A stretch of DNA of 64,000 nt, taken from NCBI GenBank assembly GCA_033852135.1, contig JAWSVB010000010.1:62001-126000 (forward strand), given 5' to 3'. Positions 34,820-44,335 of the stretch are shown here, piece by piece. The translations under genes and the position numbers were made by a program. The stretch is from QZLE01 sp033852135. GTDB lineage: Bacteria; Pseudomonadota; Gammaproteobacteria; QZLD01. The stretch's first letter is position 1, and each line of letters starts with the position of its first letter. The notes beneath the pieces were generated by a model. It did no database searches. It was not told the origin of the DNA and was given only the letters and a program-made list of their open reading frames with translations.

Positions 34820-35614
34820 ATGGTTTTAAAGTCAAAGAATAAAGTACAAGTGGAGCGGGCCTTTGAGTTCAAAGGTAGGATGCTTACACTTACAGTGCTA
34901 AATGTGATCGAAAATGATCTAGCTGCTATTGATCAGCAACTAGGAGAAAAGATTGCGCAAGCACCAGAATTTTTTAGAAACTCCTCAATAGTTATTGATG
35001 CAAATGTTTTTGATAGTATTGATCTAAAACAGATTGCTAATATTGTTCGTGATCACCATATGGTGCCAGTTGGAATTATTGGTGGAAATCTAAATCAAGA
35101 GCAGTTAGCTGCTGATATTGGTCTAGGGGTATTCCCAAAGATTAAAGCTGTATCTAGTGATAAGTCTGATATAAAAACTAAGAATAATAATGAGTCTGAA
35201 GCAGGCTTAACCAATAATAGTGATGAGAAACAGCAAACAGCTGAAAGTACTCAGGAACAACTAGTTCCAGCAGTAGAGATAACTAAATCACCAACTATGT
35301 TGATAAAGCAGCCTGTAAGATCTGGCCAGCAGATATATGCAAAAGGTGGAGACCTGGTTGTAATGTCATCGGTTGGGGCTGGAGCAGAAGTGCTAGCTGA
35401 TGGGCATATCCATATTTATGGTAGCTTAAGAGGTAGAGCTCTTGCAGGTGTGCAAGGTGATACCCAAGCAAGGATATTCTGTAATAATCTAGATGCGGAA
35501 TTGATATCGATCGCAGGTCAATACAAAATAAGCGATGATATTCCTGCTGATGCAAAAAATGGTTTAGTTCAGATATATTTAGATAATGAACAAATGAAGA
35601 TTCAAGAGTTATAG
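34820..35614 (+). CDS. minC: Septum site-determining protein MinC
   Basis: Inhibitor of FtsZ polymerisation away from mid-cell. The 264-aa protein has the N-terminal MinC_N domain (FEFKGRMLTLTVLNVIENDL), a polar linker (about 112-160, rich in Asn, Glu, Gln), and the C-terminal beta-helix domain (QPVRSGQQIYAKGGDLVVMSSVGAGAEVLADGHIHIYGSLRGRALAG) that binds MinD and FtsZ. It is the first gene of minCDE, with 83 nt to minD. Confidence 0.95.
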   Translation: MVLKSKNKVQVERAFEFKGRMLTLTVLNVIENDLAAIDQQLGEKIAQAPEFFRNSSIVIDANVFDSIDLKQIANIVRDHHMVPVGIIGGNLNQEQLAADIGLGVFPKIKAVSSDKSDIKTKNNNESEAGLTNNSDEKQQTAESTQEQLVPAVEITKSPTMLIKQPVRSGQQIYAKGGDLVVMSSVGAGAEVLADGHIHIYGSLRGRALAGVQGDTQARIFCNNLDAELISIAGQYKISDDIPADAKNGLVQIYLDNEQMKIQEL

Positions 35615-35697
35615 GTTTAGAGGTCTGTAAGTTTAAAAGCTCTAGTGGGCTTTAACTATTACGATCGGTAGACGCAGTTAAATACGGAGGTGGATAA

Positions 35698-36507
35698 GTG
35701 GCAAAAATAATTGTCATAACGTCAGGAAAGGGCGGTGTGGGTAAAACTACAACGAGTGCGGCTATCAGTACAGGATTGGCCAAACGCGGTTATAAAACTG
35801 TTGTAATAGACTTTGATGTGGGTTTAAGAAATCTTGATCTAATCATGGGTTGTGAACGCAGAGTAGTTTACGACTTTGTAAATGTGATCAAAGAAGAGGC
35901 AAACCTTAATCAAGCATTAATTAAAGACAAGCGTGTCGATAATTTATACATCCTCCCTGCTTCTCAGACAAGAGATAAGGATGCACTTGATATTGAGGGT
36001 GTTCAGCGCGTAATCGATGACCTAGCAAAAGATTTTGCTTATATAATCTGCGATTCACCTGCTGGTATTGAGAAAGGTGCGATGATGGCGATGTATTTTG
36101 CTGATGAAGCTATCGTTGTTACTAATCCAGAGGTTTCATCTGTAAGGGATTCAGATCGTGTCCTTGGTATTCTTGCAAGTAAAACTAAAAGAGCAGAAGA
36201 CAATCAAGACCCTGTAAAAGAGTCGCTATTGCTTACCAGATACTCTCCAGAAAGGGTAGAACAGGGTGAAATGCTTAGTGTTGATGATGTAAAAGAGATT
36301 TTAGCTATACCTCTACTAGGCGTTATTCCCGAGTCGCAATCGGTTCTTCAAGCTTCAAACTCAGGTCAACCTGTAATTTTGGATGAAGAGAGTGATGCAG
36401 GTAAAGCGTATGAAGATGCAGTAGGTAGACTATTAGGGGATGAAATTCCGCATAGATTCCTTGAAGTGGAGAAGAAAGGATTCTTCGGGCGACTGTTTGG
36501 AGGTTAG
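35698..36507 (+). CDS. minD: Septum site-determining ATPase MinD
   Basis: Membrane-cycling ATPase that recruits MinC. The 269-aa protein has the deviant Walker A motif SGKGGVGKTTTSAAI, the switch regions DFDVGLRNLDLIMG and ICDSPAGIEKGAMMA, and a C-terminal amphipathic membrane-targeting helix (KKGFFGRLFGG). The start codon is GTG, preceded by CGGAGGTG. minE follows after 6 nt. Confidence 0.98.
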   Translation: MAKIIVITSGKGGVGKTTTSAAISTGLAKRGYKTVVIDFDVGLRNLDLIMGCERRVVYDFVNVIKEEANLNQALIKDKRVDNLYILPASQTRDKDALDIEGVQRVIDDLAKDFAYIICDSPAGIEKGAMMAMYFADEAIVVTNPEVSSVRDSDRVLGILASKTKRAEDNQDPVKESLLLTRYSPERVEQGEMLSVDDVKEILAIPLLGVIPESQSVLQASNSGQPVILDEESDAGKAYEDAVGRLLGDEIPHRFLEVEKKGFFGRLFGG

Positions 36508-36513
36508 TTTAAG

Positions 36514-36777
36514 ATGAGTTTATTAGATTTTTTTCGCGCAAATAAAAAGAAAAGCGCATCGGTAGCAAAGGGAAGGCTGCAGGTAATTATTGCTCAACAG
36601 CGTGCGGAAGTTGGCGGCCCTGACTACCTTAGAGCAATGCAGGAAGAGATTCTTGCAGTAGTTAAAAAATATGTATCTGTGAATGATGATGCAGTAAAGG
36701 TACAGATGGAAAAGGCAGGGGAGTGTGAGATTCTTGAATTAAACATCACCTTACCTGATAGCGTCGATAAAGAGTAA
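36514..36777 (+). CDS. minE: Cell division topological specificity factor MinE
   Basis: Stimulates MinD ATPase and drives Min oscillation. The 87-aa protein has the N-terminal membrane/MinD-contact helix (SLLDFFRANKKKSASVAKGRLQVIIAQQRA) and the topological-specificity domain (LRAMQEEILAVVKKYV). It is last in minCDE and is followed by a strong terminator. Confidence 0.97.
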   Translation: MSLLDFFRANKKKSASVAKGRLQVIIAQQRAEVGGPDYLRAMQEEILAVVKKYVSVNDDAVKVQMEKAGECEILELNITLPDSVDKE

Positions 36778-36802
36778 GCTATCTTCCATTGTGAAAGTAT
36801 AG

Positions 36803-36828
36803 AAAAAGGCAGCTTCGGCTGCCTTTTT
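36803..36828 (+). terminator. Terminator of minCDE
   Basis: AAAAAGGCAGC and GCTGCCTTTTT flank a stable TTCG tetraloop (36814-36817). Confidence 0.94.
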
Positions 36829-36985
36829 GTTATTAGAGTTTGAATGCGCAAATCCTTAATAATTCGTCACAGAAATAATCAAATAATCATCCTATACTAT
36901 ATTTTATAAATGCAATTGTTTGTATTCACAGAGAGCACTAGGGCTGCTTTCTGGTAGTTTGATATTTAAATGGAGTGGTGCGGTT

Positions 36986-37393
36986 ATGGCAATTATAAAC
37001 TGGAATGAAAACTTAAGTGTTGGCGTGGTTGAGATTGATAATCAACATAAAAAGCTTGTCGGCATGCTTAATGATTTAAGTGATGCGATGAAGGCACGTA
37101 AAGGAAATGAGGTGTTAGGTAAGATAATTGCTGATTTATTAGCTTACACAAAAACACACTTTGCTGCGGAAGAGAAGTATTTTACAAAGTTTGGTTATCC
37201 TGATACTGCAGAGCATAAAAAAGAGCATGCTGGTTTTATTCAGGAGATCACTAAATTTAAGGCGGATTTTGATAGCGGAAAGATATCTGTATCGATTGAT
37301 GTGATGAAGTTCCTTAGTGCGTGGTTACAAAAACACATAAAAGGAACAGATCAAAAGTATACAAAGTTTTTTAATGATAATGGTTTAAAGTAA
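36986..37393 (+). CDS. Bacteriohemerythrin (first of a tandem pair)
   Basis: An O2-binding, four-helix-bundle protein with a di-iron site. ATG 36986 gives 135 aa starting MAIINWNENLSVGVVEIDNQH, the family N-terminus; the frame is open further upstream but without similarity. All expected ligands are visible: His21, His58, Glu62, His77, His81, His117 and Asp122. It is a single-domain cytoplasmic protein. A second copy follows after 107 nt. The likely role is oxygen delivery or sensing; nitric-oxide scavenging is an alternative. Confidence 0.94.
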   Translation: MAIINWNENLSVGVVEIDNQHKKLVGMLNDLSDAMKARKGNEVLGKIIADLLAYTKTHFAAEEKYFTKFGYPDTAEHKKEHAGFIQEITKFKADFDSGKISVSIDVMKFLSAWLQKHIKGTDQKYTKFFNDNGLK

Positions 37394-37500
37394 GTTATAA
37401 CTTATTCTATATATCTTTCTTTTTTCGTAAAACTAGTGAAGATAGCTGATTATACAATTAAATTGAAAGATAACTGGCAGTATTAATAGAGGGATTTGAT

Positions 37501-37899
37501 ATGGATTTAATAGATTGGAGTGATGGTTTATCTGTAAAAAATGTAGAGTTAGATGGACAACATAAAAAAATTATTTCCCTGATTAATGAACTGCATTTTG
37601 CCTTACTCAAAGGGAAGAGTAGCGATATACTGGATGAAATTCTTGCTGATCTTTTAATGTATACTCAGGTGCACTTCTCAGCAGAGGAAGAGATGTTTGA
37701 GCAATTGGACTACCCCGGGGCAGAAGCGCATAAAGCCAAACATCGTGAATTTGAAGATAAAATATCAAGTTTTAAATTAGACCATAAAAAGCAAAGAGTG
37801 GCACTTTCTATCGATGTTATGGAGTATTTAGTCAGTTGGTTTCTTAGGCATATTCAAAGAGTAGATCAAGAGTATGTAAAGATTCAAGCTGGAAAATAG
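37501..37899 (+). CDS. Bacteriohemerythrin (second of a tandem pair)
   Basis: A 132-aa homologue of the gene just upstream, beginning MDLIDWSDGLSVKNVELDGQH. Di-iron ligands are preserved at the same places (His21, His58, Glu62, His77, His81, then the HIQRVD His and Asp). The two proteins differ widely outside the ligands, so the duplication is not recent. A TATTAATAGAGGGATTTGAT stretch supplies a weak GAGGG ribosome site. The two may be co-transcribed. Confidence 0.93.
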   Translation: MDLIDWSDGLSVKNVELDGQHKKIISLINELHFALLKGKSSDILDEILADLLMYTQVHFSAEEEMFEQLDYPGAEAHKAKHREFEDKISSFKLDHKKQRVALSIDVMEYLVSWFLRHIQRVDQEYVKIQAGK

Positions 37900-37994
37900 A
37901 AGTAAGCTATATATGATTCTTTTTCACAACCAGTTATAAATATGTAGTTTTGGCTGTATATTGAGGCTAAATATGGTTTGTAACTGGATAGAAC

Positions 37995-38948
37995 ATGGCT
38001 CAAGGTGAATTTGACCTAATTCAAAAATATTTTTGCACTGATGCGGATAGCAGTGAACTTCTCGTTGGTAATGGTGATGACGCAGCTGTTATTGCTCTGC
38101 AGTATGGAGAAGCATTGGTTACCTGTGTTGATACTATGGTTGCTGGGGTTCACTTTCCTGAAGATGTTCCTGTTGAATCAATCGGGCATAAAGCATTAGC
38201 GGTAAATATCAGTGATATTGCAGCTATGGGTGGGGTGTCTAAGTGGGCTACTTTAGCGTTGACATTGCCTGAATACGATCATGATTGGCTGCAAAAATTT
38301 GCCTCTGGTTTTTTCTCCTTAGCAAAAAAACATGGGATAAAGTTAATTGGTGGGGATACTACACGTGGCCCTTTGACTATATCAGTGCAATTAATGGGAA
38401 CCGTAGGGAAAACCAAGCAGCTACTTCGAAGCGGAGCAAGTATTGGAGATAAAATATTTGTTTCTGGCGCTCTTGGAGAGGCTGGCATGGGGCTAGACTC
38501 TTGGCAAAAGAAAGTTACCTTAGGTGAACAATCGCAATATTTCCATGACAGGCTAAACTACCCTCAGCCACAGTCTGAGTTAGGGAAAAGCCTGATAAGT
38601 GTTGCCAGTGCAGCAATAGATATATCCGATGGTTTAGCCTCTGATCTAGCACATGTACTGAATGCAAGTGGAGTCGGTGCAGTTATATATTCTGATAAAA
38701 TTCCATGCCCTTTTGTTTCTGAAAATTTTCCCAGATCGACACTTAAAACTCCATTAGAATATGCGTTGTATAGTGGTGATGATTATCACTTATGCTTTAC
38801 TGTTTCTCCGCCCAACATTGATTCTTTACTAGACTTACCTTTTACCATTTATGAAATTGGGGAAATTGTGAGTGGTGATGAGCTTATTTTGGAGAGTGAA
38901 CTTGGGCAACGAAAAGTTATTGTTGCTGGCGGTTATAATCACTTTTAA
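37995..38948 (+). CDS. thiL: Thiamine-monophosphate kinase ThiL
   Basis: Phosphorylates thiamine monophosphate to the active diphosphate. The 317-aa protein has the PurM-like fold signatures: GNGDDAAVIAL, VTCVDTMVAGVHFP, AVNISDIAAMGG, GGDTTRGPLTISVQ and AAIDISDGLASDLAHVL, ending with YSGDDYHLCF. In enterobacteria thiL follows nusB; here it is alone, downstream of the hemerythrins. Confidence 0.96.
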   Translation: MAQGEFDLIQKYFCTDADSSELLVGNGDDAAVIALQYGEALVTCVDTMVAGVHFPEDVPVESIGHKALAVNISDIAAMGGVSKWATLALTLPEYDHDWLQKFASGFFSLAKKHGIKLIGGDTTRGPLTISVQLMGTVGKTKQLLRSGASIGDKIFVSGALGEAGMGLDSWQKKVTLGEQSQYFHDRLNYPQPQSELGKSLISVASAAIDISDGLASDLAHVLNASGVGAVIYSDKIPCPFVSENFPRSTLKTPLEYALYSGDDYHLCFTVSPPNIDSLLDLPFTIYEIGEIVSGDELILESELGQRKVIVAGGYNHF

Positions 38949-39040
38949 ACATATGCTTTACTTAAAGCAAAAGCTATATATTCAACTATAATCATCCTAT
39001 ATACATACCAATCACCACAGGTTCTATAAGCGTATAATAG

Positions 39041-42000
39041 ATGGTTATTAACAAAATTATTGATAGGTTAAGATCGATAGGTTTGTTCGTTAGCTCGATT
39101 GCTACGATGTTACTTATGTTGTGCTTGGTAGGTGGGGTTGTTTTTTATGTGTATCATATTGGGGCAAAAGAAAAGAATCAGCGCAGAATAATGCAGCTGC
39201 CAGAATATGTTCTGGAAAGGTTTTCTGAAAAGATAAAACATAAAGAATCAGTACTTAATGACTATGCACAGCTAGTATCTAATAAAATTTATTACACTGC
39301 TGTATCAGCTCGCGGCAAAATTGATACTGTAAAACTTAGAAAGGTGCTCGCAGATAGCACAATAAGATCTCACTTCGATTACATTACGGTTTTAGCTAGT
39401 GATGGAAAAATATTATTCAGTAATAGATATGACATAAAAAACTACTCTGGCCAACAAGCTTTAAAGCTATATAAAGAAAACGTAGCTTTGGTCAAAGAGA
39501 GTGGCGTTAGAGTATTATCCAAAAGAGTAGCTATAACTGATGGTATTAAGCCTCCCCAGGGGCAGATAATATTTGGAATCAAATTAAGAACGATTATAAA
39601 TGAGATGCAACAGCTTAGTTTTGATGGGGCAGACATCAAAATTAATATCTTAAGCAAAGATGAATTTTTGTTAAGAGAGAATAAGAATCGAAGTGCTGGG
39701 CAGCAAATTAAGTCTGTTATATCAAAAGATGTAGTCATTGATAATCAAAAGCATAGAGTTGAGGTTAAGTCGTCAATTGCTATTGGGGGTGAAGATTTTG
39801 CATCTTTGATCTCTATTAATATTGAAAAGATTTTATATGTTAATAATAGCCAGCAGTTAGCTATGGGGTTGGTTATTTTGATAACTACTGTTTTTTTATG
39901 TGCTGTCGGTGGTGGTTTTTTACTCTATTTTCGTAATGTATTGCAGAGATTAAATGATAGTGCAGAGCAATTGACCCGAGAGGTTTTAGGGTCTTCTAAA
40001 CGGTTTGATGCCAGTGATGAGCTGGATAAGTTGGGGCTGCTGCTTGATTTTGTATTTGGAAGGGTTAAACAAAATATATTTGACCAGGCTAAGAAAGAAA
40101 AAATACTTCGTATTCGTGAACATAATCTTACCAAAATGCAGGAGCTTGCAAGGGTAGGAAGTTGGGAATATAACTTTAAAACAAAAGATCTTTATCTTTC
40201 TGATGAGTTGCGCCGCATATATGGGTTATCTCAAATTAAAAAGTACGCGTCATTACAAAAAATGGTTAATGAGTTGGTACATCCTGATGATCATGAGAAG
40301 GTTAGTGCTGCAGTTGAATATGCCATTAATCACCACTCAGGGAAAAGCTATTCCCCATTGGCTTATAGAATTATACGTAACGGTGAAGTGCGCTGGGTTG
40401 AGGCGATGACCCCTGAGGTGAGCCAATATGATGAATATGGAAACCCTAAGGTGTTGCTGGGTACAATTCAAGATATCTCCAATAATAAGCAAACAGAAGA
40501 GCGGATAAGGAAAAGTGAAGAAACCCTGCGCCTATTATTTGAGAATATGCGGGAAGGGTTTATCAGTATAGATAATGGAAAAATATCTATGCTATCTATT
40601 TATGCCTTGAGGTTGCTTGGTTGGATATCAAATGATGAGGTGATTGGATTACATGCTGAAGTTATTTGGGGTGATTCTAATGAGTACAAAAGATTCTCTA
40701 ACGATCTGATTAACAATGATGGTGAGTTAAGTGATTATGAAGTTGTCTTCTTTCGTAAAGACGGCTCTGAATTTATAGCTAGTCTAAATGCAACTCAGAA
40801 ATTTAATGATAAAGGTAAGCCATCTGGATTTGATGCAACATTCCGCGATATAACAGCTCGCAAAAATGAAGAGCAAGAGTTGATAAAAGCTAAGATCGAT
40901 GCTGAAGAAGCTAGTAGAGCAAAAAGTGAATTCCTTGCGATGATGAGTCATGAGATAAGGACCCCTATGAACGGTATTTTAGGGATGTCTTCAGTTTTAA
41001 AAGATACAGAGTTGAATAGTGAGCAAAGTGAATATTTAGAAATAATGGACCAATCTGGTAAATCACTACTCAAGATAATTAACGATATCTTAGACTTTTC
41101 TAAAATCGAAGCCGGACGTTTGGAACTGGAGTCTATACCTTTTGATCTTGAAAAATCTATATATGAAGTTGTGCAGTTACTAGAAACAAAAGCAAGCGAG
41201 AAAGGGCTCGAGTTAATAGTTAGGTTTGATGCGGATTGTCCAAGTAATGTAATGGGTGATCCAAGTAGGTTTAGGCAGATTCTGGTAAATATGATTGGAA
41301 ATGCAATCAAATTTACCAATAGCGGGCATATCTTCTTAGATCTTTCGGTGCAGAAGATATTAGGTGATGATGTTTCATTAACCATAATGATTCAAGATAC
41401 TGGAATAGGGATAAAGAAAGAGGATAGAAAAAGGCTATTTGATTCATTTAGTCAGGTTGATGCTTCATCTACCAGAAAATACGGTGGGACAGGACTCGGT
41501 CTTTCTATTAGTAAACAGCTAATAGAGATGATGGGCGGGCATATATTTGTTGAGAGTGAATACGGAGTAGGGTCAACATTTAAGATTGATCTGTCCTTAA
41601 AGTTTATTCAAAACCTGCAGGGCGAAAAGGTTAATATTAAACACGGCAAGCAAGGGTTGCTGTTTGTTGAGCATGAGATCGTAGCCCGAGTAATAAAAGA
41701 GATGCTGATCAGCTCTGGTATGTTGGTTGATATGGTAAATAGTGTAGGGGCGGTCAGGGATGCTGTACTTAATAGTCCAAGTCTATATGACTTTATCATT
41801 GTTGATGGTTCTGTGGAAAATGCTAATACATATGAAGTTGCTGCGTTTATTAAAGAAAGAGATAACTTAACAGCTATATCTCTAATAAATTTAGTTGCAA
41901 ATGCAACTGCCGGAGATGCTAGAAAGTCGCAGCAGTTGGGTTATGATGCATTTATTACTAAGCCAGTTAAAAAAGACATATTTATTGATATTGTCACAAC

Positions 42001-42937
42001 GGCAATATCATCTAAACAAAGTGGGAAAAAGACTCCTTTACTGACAAAACATAGCGTTATTGAAAGCCAAAAACATGATCGTGAAAAGGATATATCTTTA
42101 AGTGGAAAAATATTGATTGCTGAAGATAATAAAACTAATCAGCAAGTTGCTAAGTCAATGTTGAACCGCATGGGGATTGAGGTTGAAGTGGCTGAGAATG
42201 GAAAAATTGCTGTGGAGATGTGGGAGAATGGTGGTTACGACCTGATTTTAATGGATTGTCAGATGCCCATATTAAATGGTTATGATGCCACCATAGAGAT
42301 CCGTAAAAAAGAGGCAGCAAACAATTTAAAACCTATTTTCATCATAGCATTAACTGCAAATGCAATGGCCGGTGATGATGAGAAGTGTAAAGCTGTTGGT
42401 ATGGATGACTATATGTCAAAACCGTATGCACGTATTGATCTTGCTTTGATGCTGCAAAAATATATGCAGGGGCGACAAGGATCAGAGTTTTTATTTCAAA
42501 CTCAGGCGGATGATAAAATTTTAGAGGTAGATGTATTCCCAGAACCTAAAACTGAGATAAAACATAAGCAAATATCAGGGTTAAAAACTGAGCAGGATAA
42601 ACTGGAATTTCTTAATGCATCTAAAGTTGAAATGATGAGAGATGAGTTTGGAGATATGTTTCCTCAACTTATTGATACTTTTATAGATGGTGCTGATGAA
42701 TATGTTGAGCAAATTAATAAAGCGGTAATAAAGAAGGATGATGAGATATTGTCAGCAGTAGTTCATGGAATGAGATCTAGTTGTGGTAATGTTGGGGCGG
42801 ATATATTAGCTGATATGGCTGCAAATATAGCTGCAAGTGTGGTAAACGGTAATGGTTCAGATTTAGCGGATCTTACTGAAGAGTTTAATAAATATTACCA
42901 AGGGGTAAGAAATGCCCTTTTAATGTATAAAGATTAG
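39041..42937 (+). CDS. Large hybrid sensor kinase: 2 PAS, kinase, 2 REC, HPt
   Basis: A 1298-aa membrane kinase carrying a full phosphorelay. Order: TM1 (about 18-40), a periplasmic sensor region of about 230 aa, TM2 (about 275-298), two PAS domains (about 365-475 and 480-600), HisKA with His637 in MSHEIRTPMNG, and HATPase (NMIGNAIKF, DTGIGI, GGTGLGLSI). REC1 (about 885-1000) is degenerate, with FVEHE replacing the acidic pair. REC2 (about 1023-1145) is intact (AEDN, LMDCQMP, TANAM, SKP). A C-terminal HPt domain has its His near 1242 (VHGMRSSCGN). The output regulator is not adjacent. Confidence 0.94.
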   Translation: MVINKIIDRLRSIGLFVSSIATMLLMLCLVGGVVFYVYHIGAKEKNQRRIMQLPEYVLERFSEKIKHKESVLNDYAQLVSNKIYYTAVSARGKIDTVKLRKVLADSTIRSHFDYITVLASDGKILFSNRYDIKNYSGQQALKLYKENVALVKESGVRVLSKRVAITDGIKPPQGQIIFGIKLRTIINEMQQLSFDGADIKINILSKDEFLLRENKNRSAGQQIKSVISKDVVIDNQKHRVEVKSSIAIGGEDFASLISINIEKILYVNNSQQLAMGLVILITTVFLCAVGGGFLLYFRNVLQRLNDSAEQLTREVLGSSKRFDASDELDKLGLLLDFVFGRVKQNIFDQAKKEKILRIREHNLTKMQELARVGSWEYNFKTKDLYLSDELRRIYGLSQIKKYASLQKMVNELVHPDDHEKVSAAVEYAINHHSGKSYSPLAYRIIRNGEVRWVEAMTPEVSQYDEYGNPKVLLGTIQDISNNKQTEERIRKSEETLRLLFENMREGFISIDNGKISMLSIYALRLLGWISNDEVIGLHAEVIWGDSNEYKRFSNDLINNDGELSDYEVVFFRKDGSEFIASLNATQKFNDKGKPSGFDATFRDITARKNEEQELIKAKIDAEEASRAKSEFLAMMSHEIRTPMNGILGMSSVLKDTELNSEQSEYLEIMDQSGKSLLKIINDILDFSKIEAGRLELESIPFDLEKSIYEVVQLLETKASEKGLELIVRFDADCPSNVMGDPSRFRQILVNMIGNAIKFTNSGHIFLDLSVQKILGDDVSLTIMIQDTGIGIKKEDRKRLFDSFSQVDASSTRKYGGTGLGLSISKQLIEMMGGHIFVESEYGVGSTFKIDLSLKFIQNLQGEKVNIKHGKQGLLFVEHEIVARVIKEMLISSGMLVDMVNSVGAVRDAVLNSPSLYDFIIVDGSVENANTYEVAAFIKERDNLTAISLINLVANATAGDARKSQQLGYDAFITKPVKKDIFIDIVTTAISSKQSGKKTPLLTKHSVIESQKHDREKDISLSGKILIAEDNKTNQQVAKSMLNRMGIEVEVAENGKIAVEMWENGGYDLILMDCQMPILNGYDATIEIRKKEAANNLKPIFIIALTANAMAGDDEKCKAVGMDDYMSKPYARIDLALMLQKYMQGRQGSEFLFQTQADDKILEVDVFPEPKTEIKHKQISGLKTEQDKLEFLNASKVEMMRDEFGDMFPQLIDTFIDGADEYVEQINKAVIKKDDEILSAVVHGMRSSCGNVGADILADMAANIAASVVNGNGSDLADLTEEFNKYYQGVRNALLMYKD

Positions 42938-43078
42938 CTTTTTGCACATGTAGTTTTATTGTTCTTATAAGTAAAGTTGAACTTCATCACCATTTAATGG
43001 TTAATATATTATAGTGTGGTTGAAATACCCCTCCTATGCTATAGACTGTCCACCTAAAAAAACGATGCGGACCATATT

Positions 43079-44176
43079 ATGATAGATAACCAACAGCAGC
43101 TACAAGAACTGATAACAAGAGCTATTGCCTCTGGAAGAGTTGCTGTAGATACCGAGTTTGTATGGGAAAGGACATATTACCCTAAGCTTGGTTTGATCCA
43201 AATTGGCATATCAGAAGATGATGTTCATTTAGTTGATGTCCCTGCTTTAAACGATTTAAGTTTGATAAAACAACTGCTGGAATCAAAGCAGACCATTAAA
43301 ATTTTTCATGATGCACAGGGCGATTTATCAATATTGTGCCGTGAGACTGGAGCGCTACCGCAGAATATCTATGACACTCGTCTAGCAGCTGGATTTACCG
43401 GACTACTGTCTACTATATCATTACGCAATCTTTTGCTTGAAGTTTTGCAAATTGAACTGGATAAAACAGAGACCAGAACAGATTGGCTTAAAAGACCGCT
43501 CTCTAGTCAGCAAATTGATTATGCTTTAGAAGATATTAGGCATCTACATAAGATCTATCAACACCAGATTGATAAAGCCCAAGAAAAGGGGATGCTGAGC
43601 TGGATGCAGCAAGAGATGGAATATTTTAATGATAATATATTTTCTTTTAGCAAACCTGATGATCAGCTATATAAAAAAGTGAAAGGGGTAAACAGTTTAA
43701 ATGCTCGTGAGATAGCAATTGTCAGAGAGCTAGCTGCTTTGCGTGATGAAACGGCAAAGAGTATTGATTACCCAAAAGGTTGGGTGATTTCAGATCAGGA
43801 TATGCTTAAGCTGGCGCGAGGGGTTAAAGGCAATTCAAAAAATCTAGAGGTTTACCGTGGACACTGGGGTAAAAACCTTGAACAGTTTGCCCCCAAGCTA
43901 ACTGCATGTATAGAAAAAGCACTGTCATTAACTGAAGATCAATGTCCACAACCAAAGCTTTTAACCGCTGAAGATAAAAAGATAGGGCGCCAGGCCAGTA
44001 GTGTCGTTGCCGCTATCCGAACTGTTTGTGAACAACGCGATTTAGATCCAATGCTGATAACTAGCAAAAAAGAAGTTGTATCTATGATTAAAAAGAAAAA
44101 GAGCACAAATATACTAGCATCTGGATGGAGAAAAGAGTTATTAGGTGATTCTTTTTGCCAGGATAACTCACTGTAA
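43079..44176 (+). CDS. rnd: Ribonuclease D
   Basis: A 3'-5' exoribonuclease for tRNA 3' maturation. The 365-aa protein has the DEDD exonuclease motifs: VAVDTEFVWERTYYPKLGLIQIG (Asp, Glu), FHDAQGDLSIL (Asp), and YALEDIRHLHKIY (Tyr/Asp). An HRDC domain follows (NSLNAREIAIVRELAALRDETAKS), and then a second HRDC-like helical region. It is standard in length and appears to be a single-gene unit. Confidence 0.95.
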   Translation: MIDNQQQLQELITRAIASGRVAVDTEFVWERTYYPKLGLIQIGISEDDVHLVDVPALNDLSLIKQLLESKQTIKIFHDAQGDLSILCRETGALPQNIYDTRLAAGFTGLLSTISLRNLLLEVLQIELDKTETRTDWLKRPLSSQQIDYALEDIRHLHKIYQHQIDKAQEKGMLSWMQQEMEYFNDNIFSFSKPDDQLYKKVKGVNSLNAREIAIVRELAALRDETAKSIDYPKGWVISDQDMLKLARGVKGNSKNLEVYRGHWGKNLEQFAPKLTACIEKALSLTEDQCPQPKLLTAEDKKIGRQASSVVAAIRTVCEQRDLDPMLITSKKEVVSMIKKKKSTNILASGWRKELLGDSFCQDNSL

Positions 44177-44335
44177 TTAGCGTCTATTTTCTAAAATACA
44201 GCGCTACGGCAGAAAGTTAGGTTTTAATCTTAGCTTTGTTTGGTGAGCGCTGCTTAGCATAATTAAATCCTATTTTTGATCAACTGCTATCATCTCCAGT
44301 ATAATGCCGGCTGCTTTATTTAAAATGGAAATAAA

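Noticed and set aside
39033..39038. TATAAT 2 nt before the start of the large hybrid kinase, suggesting a leaderless transcript
   Set aside because: No -35 sequence is found at a proper distance, so it is more likely chance in AT-rich DNA.
43020..43045. TTGAAA...TATAGA as a promoter for rnd
   Set aside because: The spacer is only 14 nt, too short for a standard sigma-70 promoter.
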